From Litomosoides sigmodontis (taxonomy: Eukaryota; Nematoda; Chromadorea; Rhabditida; Onchocercidae), in assembly GCA_963070105.1 (NCBI GenBank), contig OY718803.1:5686507-5750506 (forward strand): 64,000 bases of DNA, given 5' to 3'. The translations under genes and the position numbers were made by a program. Shown one piece after another: positions 51,798-64,000 of the stretch. How positions within the stretch are numbered: the stretch's first letter is position 1; each line of letters opens with the position of its first letter. The notes below the pieces were generated by a model. It was not told the DNA's origin and did no database searches. It was given only the letters and a program-made list of their open reading frames with translations.

Positions 51798-54206
51798 ATG
51801 ACTACAGTTGTTGCTTCACCTGGACAAGGACCTGATCGTCAGGTAGAAGTGCAATATTCGGATGCTAAGGTTATTTTATATTTTCTAATATTAGATGAAG
51901 TCTTTGATTCAAAAGCTTTAGACCATTAATGTTACGAAGTTGTTTTAAAAATGAATGGATTTTTCGCACTGAGGACTAAAGTCAATGATTTATTCTTATC
52001 GTTCTCGTTCTCTCCTTTATTATAACTTTTCCGATATTCCATACCCGAAGGTCATATCGAATTCAATTTATTAGACAGAATAATTGATTTTTAATAAAAA
52101 TTCTTGGAATGTTTCTCTGAATCAGTTCCACAAATTTCGTATCTTTCAATTGCAGATAGTTGGCAGTGGTTCGTTTGGTGTCGTTTATCTAGCTGAATTG
52201 ATCGACACGGGAGAACAAATTGCAATCAAGAAGGTACTTCAGGATAAACGGTTCAAGAATCGGGAATTGCATATAATGAGAAAGTTGAATCACAAGAATG
52301 TCGTACAACTCAAATACTTTTATTACTCGGAAGGTGAAAGGGAGGACGAACTATATTTGAATCTGATTTTGGAGTAAGTCTCATTTGCGGTTCATTCCTA
52401 TTTCACTTTCGTCTTTTTTCACTTCGATTTTCAGAAGCGTTTCTAATACTTTTTGTTGATATAAATATCTCTCGAATCTAAAGCCAAATGATGCCTAAAC
52501 ATTATGGAGCCAAATGATGCACACTGCGATATGTCCTAAAATCATAATGCCCATTTTTACAAATAGATTCGTACCAGAAACAGTTTATCGCGTTGCCAGA
52601 CATTATTCCAAGTTACGACAAACACTACCGATTATATACGTCAAGTTGTACATGTTCCAGCTATTTCGAGCTCTGGCATATATCCATCGACTTGGTAAAA
52701 TTTTTTGTTCAATTTGGTCAACATATGTTGTTCTGTACATATAAAAAATAAATTCATAATTCTTACATGTCTGTCAAATGATCATAAATAAATAGGTGCA
52801 AAAAAACAGGCTGCAAAGAAAATAGCAATACGGTACTGTCGGTTTTAAAAATATAATTGGCTTTATTAACTTTTTTTGTGCACTATTCAAACAGTGTTTT
52901 TTTTTCGGATTTTTAGCTTTACAATACAGCTTTGTACAGCAGCTATTCTGATCTCTTTCAGGAATTTGTCACAGGGATATCAAGCCACAGAATCTGCTTA
53001 TCGACACTGAAACTGCAGTGCTTAAACTTTGTGATTTTGGTTCAGCCAAATATCTCGTTCTAGATGAGCCGAATGTTTCCTATATATGTTCTCGTTATTA
53101 TCGTGCCCCAGAGCTTATTTTCGGTGCTACCAACTATACGAATAGGTATTACGCCCAGCAATGAAATCTTGTTAACCTGTTTTAGAGCTTGCTTCAAGTT
53201 TATTTTCACGCTTCCACTTAATTTTACATCCTTCCAATCAGCATTGCATTTTACATCCCTCCAATCAGCATTGCGGTTTTAATATTTTCATTTTATGAAA
53301 TACATGAATTATTTGACCGCTTGTTAAAGTATCGATATATGGTCGGCGGGAACGGTTCTAGCAGAACTTTTATTGGGTCAACCGATATTTCCCGGTGATT
53401 CTGGTGTTGATCAGTTGGTCGAAATCATCAAAGTTCTTGGCACTCCGTCAAAAGCACATATTCGTGAAATGAACCCAGATTATAAAGAACGTACTTTCCC
53501 ACCTATAAAGGTGAGTACTGAATCACATCATTTAATTTCGTGAAATAAAATGATGGATAATAATGAGTATCAGTTTAAGGTGACTAATATCAATACTCAC
53601 TGTAGCAACAGTTGTGAAACAATTACTATTGTTTTCAGAAGTGACGTTGTAGCTAAAGTAATACGTCGACTGTAGATCATCCGGTTTTTTCCTTTTTTTT
53701 TAATTTCAGTTTATCACTTTTTCTATTCTTATTAAGTGAATCCGAAATGTTTGCATTATATGCAACTTCCCAATGAACAATCTGCAGCCACGCCCGTGGA
53801 TATGTGTTTTTCGTCCAAATGCAAATCTGGAGGCAGTCGATCTCATTTCGCTTGTACTTGTTTATTCACCACATCAACGACCCAGTCCGTTAGAGGCTTG
53901 CGCACATTCATTTTTTGATGCGTTGCGCAATCCAGGAACAAAATTACCTAACGGACGTGATATTCCGTCATGTACAGATTTTACTTCCGAAGAACTGTGC
54001 TGCGATTCTGCAGTTGCATCATTGCTTTGTGGTACTCAGGTTTGTTTTTAAAACATACTTGAGGGATGTAGAGAAGACATTTTTTTAATGTTTTATATTA
54101 CATTCATTACCCACGTGTAAGGCAACTAAGATTTTTTAAACATTACCATTACCCTTGTTTTTTAAACTGGTCACTTAATTATTTGCAGCTGAAAGGACAG
54201 CTATGA
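51798..54206 (+). CDS. gsk-3: Glycogen synthase kinase-3 family Ser/Thr kinase
   Basis: Kinase of Wnt and other pathways that phosphorylates primed substrates. Seven exons (51798-51869, 52156-52373, 52567-52694, 52962-53145, 53330-53510, 53788-54039, 54189-54206) give 350 aa, close to worm GSK-3. The short N-terminus reads [20 protein letters not shown]. Catalytic features: [12 protein letters not shown] glycine loop, IAIKKV lysine, RFKNREL (the primed-phosphate Arg), [21 protein letters not shown], and the activation loop [18 protein letters not shown] with its Tyr. Then come [18 protein letters not shown] and [18 protein letters not shown]. The C-lobe end is more divergent ([18 protein letters not shown]; usual start HPWxKVFRP), so this may be a diverged paralogue. 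The last 18-nt exon rests on donor CAG|gtttgt and acceptor tttgcag; reading through instead ends at 54051. Confidence 0.94.
53222..53275 (+). repeat. Two-copy 27-bp tandem repeat in GSK-3 intron 4
   Basis: ttttacatcc-ttccaatcag-cattgca is followed directly by a copy with two changes. The unit length is divisible by three, so a spurious frame reads HFTSLQSAL twice; it is intronic. Confidence 0.85.
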
Positions 54207-55553
54207 CCTTCAGTTTTAGTCTCTTGTAAAAATAAGCATGAAATGCCGCGCATCCTTTTATGTATAAATAGCTAAACACATATTATTCAATTCTTATTTT
54301 GACGGAAAAGTTAAAGCCTTTTGTATATGATCACTAATGCAGAATTTGCGTAAACAGCGGAGTGTAGTCAGATAAGATTTCGAAACTATTGTAAAAATAT
54401 TACAATTGAATTAATATTTTTCGGTAAGCTAAAGTGACTTAAAGGAAAAAAAAGCGGGCCTAGTGGACAATGAAGAAACAAATGGTAAAAGCGCAAATGG
54501 TGTGAACAGCTGAATAAGGGAAAATTACCTCTGACTTCTGGACTTGTTGAGTGGTTGCATTTTCGTATGCCAACAAGATTTTATTGTTGTCTTGTGCATT
54601 TTTGTAGAGCAGCTGCATTTTGTTGTTTTGGTTTTATAGTTTTTTTTTTGCAGAAACATTTTTATGCTTCATTTAGAAATGCTCGTAATTTGAGGTAAAT
54701 ACATTTCCACCTCTGAGGGATGTTTATGTTTAATTCATATTGTTTTGAAAATACTTATACTGAGGTAATAGTATCTTAGCTTCATAACACCAGTCGGAAG
54801 ATGGATCGCATCTAGTCGGTCCCAAATGTAAGATGCTTCGTCTGTTTGTTTAGGATTTATAGCCCTGCGAGATGTTTCAGTTTTGATTGTCATTAGGTAC
54901 TGGAAAAAGCTTTCGTCGGCTTATGAATAACATTATATGCCACATGAAAATTATAACGAGTAGATTTAATGCGCTTCCGAATTCGAAGGCAAAATGAAAT
55001 TGAATCATTCATTTGCGTATTTCTATGATCACTGTTGCGAACGAAGTATGAGAATGCTCGGTACTAGAGGTCTCCTTTAGTTAATTTGTACAGTTGAACC
55101 ATCGTGAGGGGCACATCCGTTTCATCAACTACTGCCGGCAAAAGGTGGCACACATCAATCCAACTATGTCTTTTACTAGTATCTTCAGTATCTTGTATGA
55201 TGGCACTGTGACAATGAAGAACATTTTTCATTTCAAAATAAACTGTCCATACAATTCAACAGATGAAATCCATGTGTTTTTGACGGAAGAAATTACACGA
55301 GGGGAAAACATTGAAGAAGAAGGAACTCTTTCAATAACACGATTTTTTATACACATTCGCTGAGCAAAAAAAACCGAGTACAACATTATCTTAAAAAATC
55401 CAATGATAAGCAGAGGGATTCTTCCTTTCAGTTGCATGGTCAGAGCCGCCAAACTGTTCACATGAGTGATTATCAGTATGCAATTTAAGGAGTGACAAAA
55501 GTACTCTTGCACACTGTTACAAGTATGATAATCTGATAAGTTACTTTCATCAG
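54207..55553. other. Tail-to-tail intergenic region of the GSK-3 and CK2 genes
   Basis: About 1.35 kb, AT-rich, containing both 3' UTRs. Open frames on both strands (55094-55363 plus, 55228-55557 minus) overlap each other, lack motifs and are treated as chance. I saw no convincing polyadenylation hexamer close to either stop. Confidence 0.6.
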
Positions 55554-58647
<3,094 letters not shown>

Positions 58648-59027
58648 ATTCCTACAACGCTGTTCCTCCTCCGCACTTACGTCCATCCACACCCCATTGA
58701 GAAGGAAAACACAGGGCAACCTCACTCCAAACACTACTTCAGATACGGTATCTCGCACTTCCTGCTGAAACTTTTCGGTACAATTGCAGCTATGATTTTT
58801 TTAGCATTTGTTATTAGCTGATTTCGCGTGGCGCATTGTTTATCGATAGGTCACCTATTTTTGAGGAAAGCTTTAGCTTCGAGGGTACTATATATATTTG
58901 CATTATTATTTTTACATTCATGTTTGCTTTCGTTTATCTTCTAAAGCATCACTTTTTTCTTCGTTCCCGTTATCTGTTGAAATCAATGTAATTCTGCTGA
59001 AATGAGCTCAAATTGACTAAGAGTAAT

Positions 59028-59153
59028 CAATTCATGATACAGTATATATGTATGTATTACGCTGATGTGTATATATACCGTGTCATGAATTGTAGTTCCA
59101 TAAATGGATTTTAAAATCCATTTACTGTAACATTCAGTACATCAGTGTAATGC
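59028..59153 (+). repeat. Nested and interleaved inverted repeats
   Basis: Arms 59028-59050 and 59070-59092 are 23-nt inverse complements with about two or three mismatches. A second pair, 59054-59068 (gtattacgctgatgt) and 59139-59153 (acatcagtgtaatgc), interleaves with it. Between them lies a perfect 22-nt palindrome aaatggatttt/aaaatccattt (59102-59123). Confidence 0.85.
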
Positions 59154-59181
59154 AATTGGTTAATAATCAGTGATTTATTTT

Positions 59182-59190
59182 CAGGTAAGC
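59182..59190 (+). promoter_or_regulatory. NFS1 leader acceptor that is also a consensus 5' splice donor
   Basis: tttattttcag ends at 59184, 8 nt before the ATG, as expected for an SL site. The next bases are gtaagc, so the same point reads CAG|gtaagc, a good 5' donor. Confidence 0.6.
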
Positions 59191-59192
59191 GA

Positions 59193-61857
59193 ATGTTCAT
59201 AGCGACAGTTATTGGGTGGTCGAAATCTGGGGCCACTGCTATTACTGCTTTAAGGTGGTATGTAGTCCGTGCCACGACAGCTAAAGCAGTGCATAATTCT
59301 CAACTAAAGCCATTGTATTTGGATATGCAAGCAACAACACCAATGGTTACTGCCTTTTAATCTCTTCCGTTTTAAATCAAAGTTTATCAATTGCAAGAAA
59401 TATTACTCTATTATTATTAGTTGGCGATAATTAGATATTAATGCACTTATTAGCCAGAAATTCTAGACTTGGAAGCGGAGTTTCCGAGCCTTTTGAAATC
59501 TAAAATTGTGCTTGAAGGATCCACGAGTGGTGGACGTCATGATACCATATATGGTGAGCGCATATGGTAATCCTCATAGTAAAACTCATTTCTATGGATG
59601 GGAAGCTGAAGAAGCAGTGGAAAGAGCCCGCTCACAGGTGAGAGTTTTGATAAATTACATTGGTATTGGGGATATCGTGGCACTTCCAAGTATGTTATTT
59701 ATCGTCATTCATTTTTTTTTCAGGTGGCGAAATTAATTGGAGCCGGTTCACGTGAAGTTATTTTTACATCTGGTGCTACAGAATCGAATAACATTGCCAT
59801 CAAAGGGGTGGCCAATTTTTACAGAGAAACGGGAAAGAATCACGTTATTACAGTGCAGACGGTTAGAAGTTGTGTTTATTCAAATTACTGTTTCTATTGT
59901 ATCTAATCAAGTTATATTTCTTCCTTTGAACTTATCATTTTCATATCCTGCTTTTTCTTTTATAAAATGATTAAACCAATCTAAACTTTTTAGGAGCATA
60001 AATGCGTATTGGATTCCTGTCGCTATTTGTCTACTAAAGGTTTTAAAGTGACATATTTACCTGTCCAAAGAAATGGGATAATAAGTTTAAAAGTAAGTTT
60101 TATATCGCTTCAGGTTTTCCTACTCAACAATACATGTCTCTAAGACAGGGCAGTTGAGTGTCAACTGCAATAGAACAACAATAATATGAGGAAAACAATC
60201 GTGATTTTTATATTATCATTCAATGTGGTGTATTTCAACCTGGAAATTGCAGGAATTAGAAGATTCGATTACAAATGAAACTATCCTTGTGTCTGTTATG
60301 ATTCTGAACAATGAAATTGGTGTCATACAGCCCACCAAAGAAATTGGTTACTTTTAATATGTTTTTTAGGAACTGAAATGCTTATTTCACACATGTTCAT
60401 AATTTTGGAAACATTAATTGATAATTGGCTCTAATTTAGCTGTGTATAACTACTTTCAGGTATTTATCTCAGGCTAAATTAAAGACACATATCCTGTCGT
60501 GTTAGAAGTTCTCGATACTAGGAAGTTTTGTATGTGCGTGTTATTTGTTGTGGTTAGAAGCAAGACATACAGCTTGCATTTGATCTTTTGCTTATTTATA
60601 GGAAAAATATGTCGGCAAAGGAACGTATTTTTCCATTGCGATGCAGCGCAAGCTGTTGGAAAAATATCGATAGATGTTAACGATATGAACATTGACCTAA
60701 TGTCTATCAGTAGCCATAAAATTTACGGCCCAAAAGGTGAGGCATGTCGTAGCTAGGGATTGTGGCCGTATACTAATAAGAATACTAATATCATATAGAA
60801 GGTGCAACACCCTCGGTGTTTCAGTGAAGATGATCGCAGTGACAGTGATACAATTTTATATATTCTGACATTTATAATTGCTGGAAAAGAATGTGATTAA
60901 AAACAAGTGTTTTCAAGGTATTGGAGCAATTTATGTCCGCCGGAGGCCTCGTGTTCGATTAGAAGCGCAAATGTCAGGAGGTGGGCAGGAGAGAGGCATG
61001 CGGTCTGGGACTCTCCCAACACCTCTTGTTGTTGGCTTTGGCAAAGTTCTTTTTTCTTTTCCACTCTGCAAGTTTAGTTTAATTTCGAAATAAGCTGCTT
61101 TTTTAATTTAATTCAGGCCTGCGCAATCGCAGCTGATGAAATGGAAATGGATAAAAAACATGTCGAACGTCTATCGAAGCGGTTGTTGGACCGCATAAAT
61201 TCTAGGTTGAGTCATGTTGTGCGAAATGGTGACCCAGAACAGACTTATCAAGGTTGCTTTAGGATCGCCTTTACTATTTGATCAGAGCTAAAAAAATAAA
61301 ATGAGCAAAAATTTTTTGCGCGTGGCATCCGCTTTTTGAACCTTAAAATAATGTAGATTGACTAATTTTCAACCAAGTAATGGAAATCTGGTTAATTATT
61401 GAGATAATTTATGTATGTTTTCAGGTTGCTTGAATCTTTCGTTTTCCTGTGTTGAAGGTGAGAGTTTGCTAATGGCACTGAAAAATGTTGCATTGTCGTC
61501 AGGCAGTGCATGCACGAGTGAGTCACTTGAACCTTCATATGTTCTTCGGGCTATAGGATCAGAAGAAGATTTGGCTCATTCCAGCATCAGATTTGGAATT
61601 GGAAGGTTTACTACCGAAGAGGTTATTTCCATTGTGATGTCAGAAATTTTACGCATTTGATTTTTTGGCCTGTATTTAAAGGTTTTATGCTTTTTATTCT
61701 ATTTCTTCATTCCATTATTCACTTTTTATTCCAGGAAATTGATTATACGGCTGACCTTTGTATCAGAGAAGTTGAACGACTGAGAGGAATGAGCCCACTA
61801 TGGGAAATGGTCCAAGAAGGTGTTGATTTGAAAAGTATAGAATGGAGCCAACACTAA
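59193..61857 (+). CDS. nfs-1: Mitochondrial cysteine desulfurase NFS1
   Basis: PLP enzyme that takes sulfur from cysteine for Fe-S cluster assembly on ISCU with ISD11 and frataxin. Ten exons (59193-59345, 59518-59637, 59724-59861, 59994-60092, 60253-60346, 60602-60736, 60918-61045, 61117-61252, 61425-61621, 61735-61857) give 440 aa (human 457). The first about 38 residues are Arg/Lys/Ala-rich with almost no acid, a mitochondrial presequence. Motifs: [73 protein letters not shown], the PLP lysine in [28 protein letters not shown] and the mobile-loop catalytic Cys in [17 protein letters not shown]. The C-terminal tail [19 protein letters not shown] matches the NFS1 family. Failing to splice the last intron would end the protein at 61660. 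Confidence 0.97.
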
Positions 61858-62989
61858 CTAGAGTAATCTCACTTGAGACCAGTAGTTCGACTTCGTCAGT
61901 TTTCAAAGTCTTTTGCTACTGAACATCACACAATTACCAAGTACATGTATAAATTAATTACATGTCTAGCAGTTTGTTCTACCTGCAATTGATTTGCTCA
62001 AATGTACATACTCCCAAATAATTACGTTTGCTAACCCAGTACTGCTTAAGTGACAAATTTTCAAAGGAATTTATTTTAAATGTGCTTGTAGTGACTAGAG
62101 TTTCCTTTGCTTTCTTTGGGGGATCGTTCGTACGACGGCATTTGGCAGTAGAACAATCCTGTTATGATTATCTTGTCACAGTTATGGAAACATAAGTGAA
62201 AAACTGGAGGTCATTTAAGTCTGCCAATGAATAAACTGTCGCAGTCCAAAAGCTCCAAGTCCTAGATTAGGAGATGTGAATTCAAAAAACGTTTTTTTAC
62301 ATTGGAAAAGATTTCATCACCACATTTGAACCGTGTAATCAATGTCACCATCCATAAATGATTAAAAATAATACACTTTGCTACAATGAATCAAACATGC
62401 CTCGGATAGGATCACAGTTGATGGATTTGTCGTAGAAAGGTGGTTGGTGCTACTACTGACACAGTAGCCGTTAACTAAAATTAACAGAAAAGAAACATGT
62501 AGACGAACCCATTAGAAGTACATTTTAAAACACTTCACCAACACTGATAAACCGGATAAAGATTCTAGCGACTATTTAGAAATAAAATGCGGCAACCGAA
62601 ATGTGCTGTATGATTACAAAATCGGTGTTCAATTGCAAATGCTTAGTAAATAAAAGGACCGGTGATTGCTTGGATGAATGTTGGAATCAAAGAAACAATA
62701 TAAAATGAACCGGAATTTGCAGTATTTAACAAAAGTTATTGTAAATGAAGGAAAATCGAGTTGACATAGGACAGTCGTGCCTTGTGTTCTAGTACAATAA
62801 AAAGTATATTAACAAGATACCAATAAATAGCTAGAAACAGATGTCACGAGGTTGGCCGAAATAGTGAATCGCTTTACCAAGCAAACTACGACATTTCATT
62901 GATGGATGTACACGACATTTAAGCTAAACTGGCAACCGAAGAAATCATGTAAAAAAAATTGAGCATCCAAATATTCGTATGAACTCAAA
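61858..62989. other. Tail-to-tail intergenic region of NFS1 and the tubby-like gene
   Basis: About 1.1 kb holding both 3' UTRs. It carries one AATAAA for NFS1 (62230-62235) and a minus-strand AATAAA at about 62073-62078 that could serve the tubby gene. No ORF is supported. Confidence 0.6.
62230..62235 (+). terminator. Candidate polyadenylation signal of NFS1
   Basis: A canonical aataaa 373 nt after the NFS1 stop codon, the first one downstream on the plus strand. Confidence 0.4.
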
Positions 62990-63868
62990 TTATTTCAAAC
63001 GTTGCGTAATGGATGCAAGCGCAACAGCAAATGCTTGCACAGCGCTAAACGGTGAACGGAAATCAAGCGTATAAGCGCCATTTTCTATTCGTCCAAATTG
63101 CATCACTTGTTGATCATCGTATTCGATTTGGAAATTCTTTGCTGATTCTTGAGTTACACGACCACCAAAATCTAGCTGAAATAGTCTTCATAAAATCAGG
63201 CATAGATTCTTGGCAAGTTTATTCATGTTGGCTGAGTGATGAACCTAAGAAGATCAAAAAAGACTGGTGGAAATCATAAAGCACTAAGCTAACTAAAGGT
63301 CCACTAAATTTGCTTTAAAATTTTCAATTTCTAGGCAAATAAGTCGATTATAACATTCCATTTAAACCGTTATCATTACGTTTAAAACGCTAATCAAATA
63401 GCAGTTATGAACTATCGACATTTAAGCGAAAATAAATATCGTGTGCAGGGTAAAAAATTCAAAGATACAAGCTACTATGAAGTGGAGAGAAACGAGAACT
63501 CCATAATGTCATCAAGTAAATGCATGAATGCAAGAAAGGAGAATAATTTGATCATATATAAACAGTAAAAAAGCTTTAAAGTATTCTTGAGACTAAATGG
63601 CTTGACAGTCACAATTATTTACTGCTCTAATTTGTTGCTTAATTAGATTTTGTCTTCGTATCTTTTTAAGTTTTGTTTTATTTGCGAGAAACAGGAAGTA
63701 AACATGCCTGATACACCTGGCTTGCTTCATTCCAAAAAGGAGCTTTATTATTCATAGTAAGAAAGGAAATATTTTCATCACTTAATGCAGGCTGCTCACC
63801 AAGCACAGCTTTGATATGCTTAATTCTTTCTTGCAAATCACCACAAACTTCATCAAGTAACTCATCTC
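62990..63868 (-). CDS. TULP4: Tubby-like protein of the TULP4/TUSP type, last two exons (partial)
   Basis: C-terminus of a tubby domain, the phosphoinositide-binding barrel around a central helix. Exon 63868-63708 encodes LLDEVCGDLQERIKHIKAVL, FLTMNNKAPFWNEASQVYQ; exon 63175-62990 encodes LDFGGRVTQESAKNFQIEYD, QVMQFGRIENGAYTLDF, FSAVQAFAVALASITQRLK and a stop. The ending closely resembles vertebrate TULP4 (GGRVTQESAKNFQI, AVALANVTQRLK) rather than TUB/TULP1-3, which end in KLACE. The intron between them needs a GC donor (CAG|gcatgt at 63707-63706) to keep the conserved VYQ; a GT site 9 nt upstream would drop those residues in frame. The rest of the gene, including any WD40/SOCS-box part, lies beyond the right edge. 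Confidence 0.9.
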
Positions 63869-64000
63869 CTAAAATCAGTCCAATTTTTGCGTTAATGAAC
63901 AATCAACTAAAACTGAAAATTGTTCCACATTTTTCAATGATCAAAGTGATCACTGTAAAAAGCAGAGAATGGTAACAGTATGGAGCAAAAAAATTCTAAC

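Larger units (their letters stand above)
58648..59192. other. Divergent promoter region between CK2 and NFS1
   Basis: About 545 bp between two start codons facing away from each other. It contains a dense set of inverted repeats at 59028-59153 next to the NFS1 leader. No gene is supported. Confidence 0.7.

Overview
The window is nuclear DNA from a nematode, most likely a filarial (Onchocercidae-type) worm. It is AT-rich. Its genes are cut into many small exons (about 70-260 nt) by introns of mostly 100-800 nt, and several start codons lie 8-28 nt after an isolated pyrimidine-AG site, as expected for spliced-leader (SL) trans-splicing. All eight genes are conserved eukaryotic families. I saw no bacterial, Wolbachia, phage, CRISPR or transposase genes and no convincing tRNA or rRNA. 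I cannot name the species from sequence alone.

Layout. (1) 2-37430, plus strand: most of a giant BIRC6/BRUCE-type E2/E3 ubiquitin ligase. The window opens just after where the BIR domain should lie and runs to a complete C-terminal UBC domain. (2) 38030-43672, minus: XRN2 nuclear 5'-3' exoribonuclease, 19 exons, 939 aa, complete. (3) 43673-46571: 2.9 kb with no supported gene. (4) 46572-47436, minus: small Olig/BHLHE22-class bHLH factor, 3 exons, 198 aa. (5) 48649-50805, minus: NAXE, NAD(P)H-hydrate epimerase, 4 exons, 248 aa. (6) 51798-54206, plus: GSK-3 family kinase, about 350 aa. (7) 55554-58647, minus: casein kinase II catalytic subunit, 9 exons, 379 aa. (8) 59193-61857, plus: NFS1 mitochondrial cysteine desulfurase, 10 exons, 440 aa. 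(9) 62990-63868, minus and running off the right edge: last two exons of a tubby-like gene of the TULP4 type.

How the genes relate. There is no operon-like co-directional cluster with ~100 bp spacing. Neighbours are tail-to-tail (BIRC6/XRN2, GSK-3/CK2, NFS1/TULP4) or head-to-head (NAXE/GSK-3, CK2/NFS1). The set mixes protein turnover, RNA decay, two housekeeping kinases, Fe-S cluster supply, metabolite repair, a neuronal-type transcription factor and a tubby protein, with no shared pathway evident.

Points of most interest: BIRC6 in a filarial worm with intact E2 chemistry; two GC-AG introns needed to read CK2 and TULP4 correctly; a nested inverted-repeat block in the CK2/NFS1 divergent promoter; an NFS1 leader acceptor that also reads as a 5' splice donor; and a bHLH gene whose longest open frame runs through an intron. 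Exon joins were worked out by hand from reading phase, splice signals and remembered family conservation. No alignment was run.
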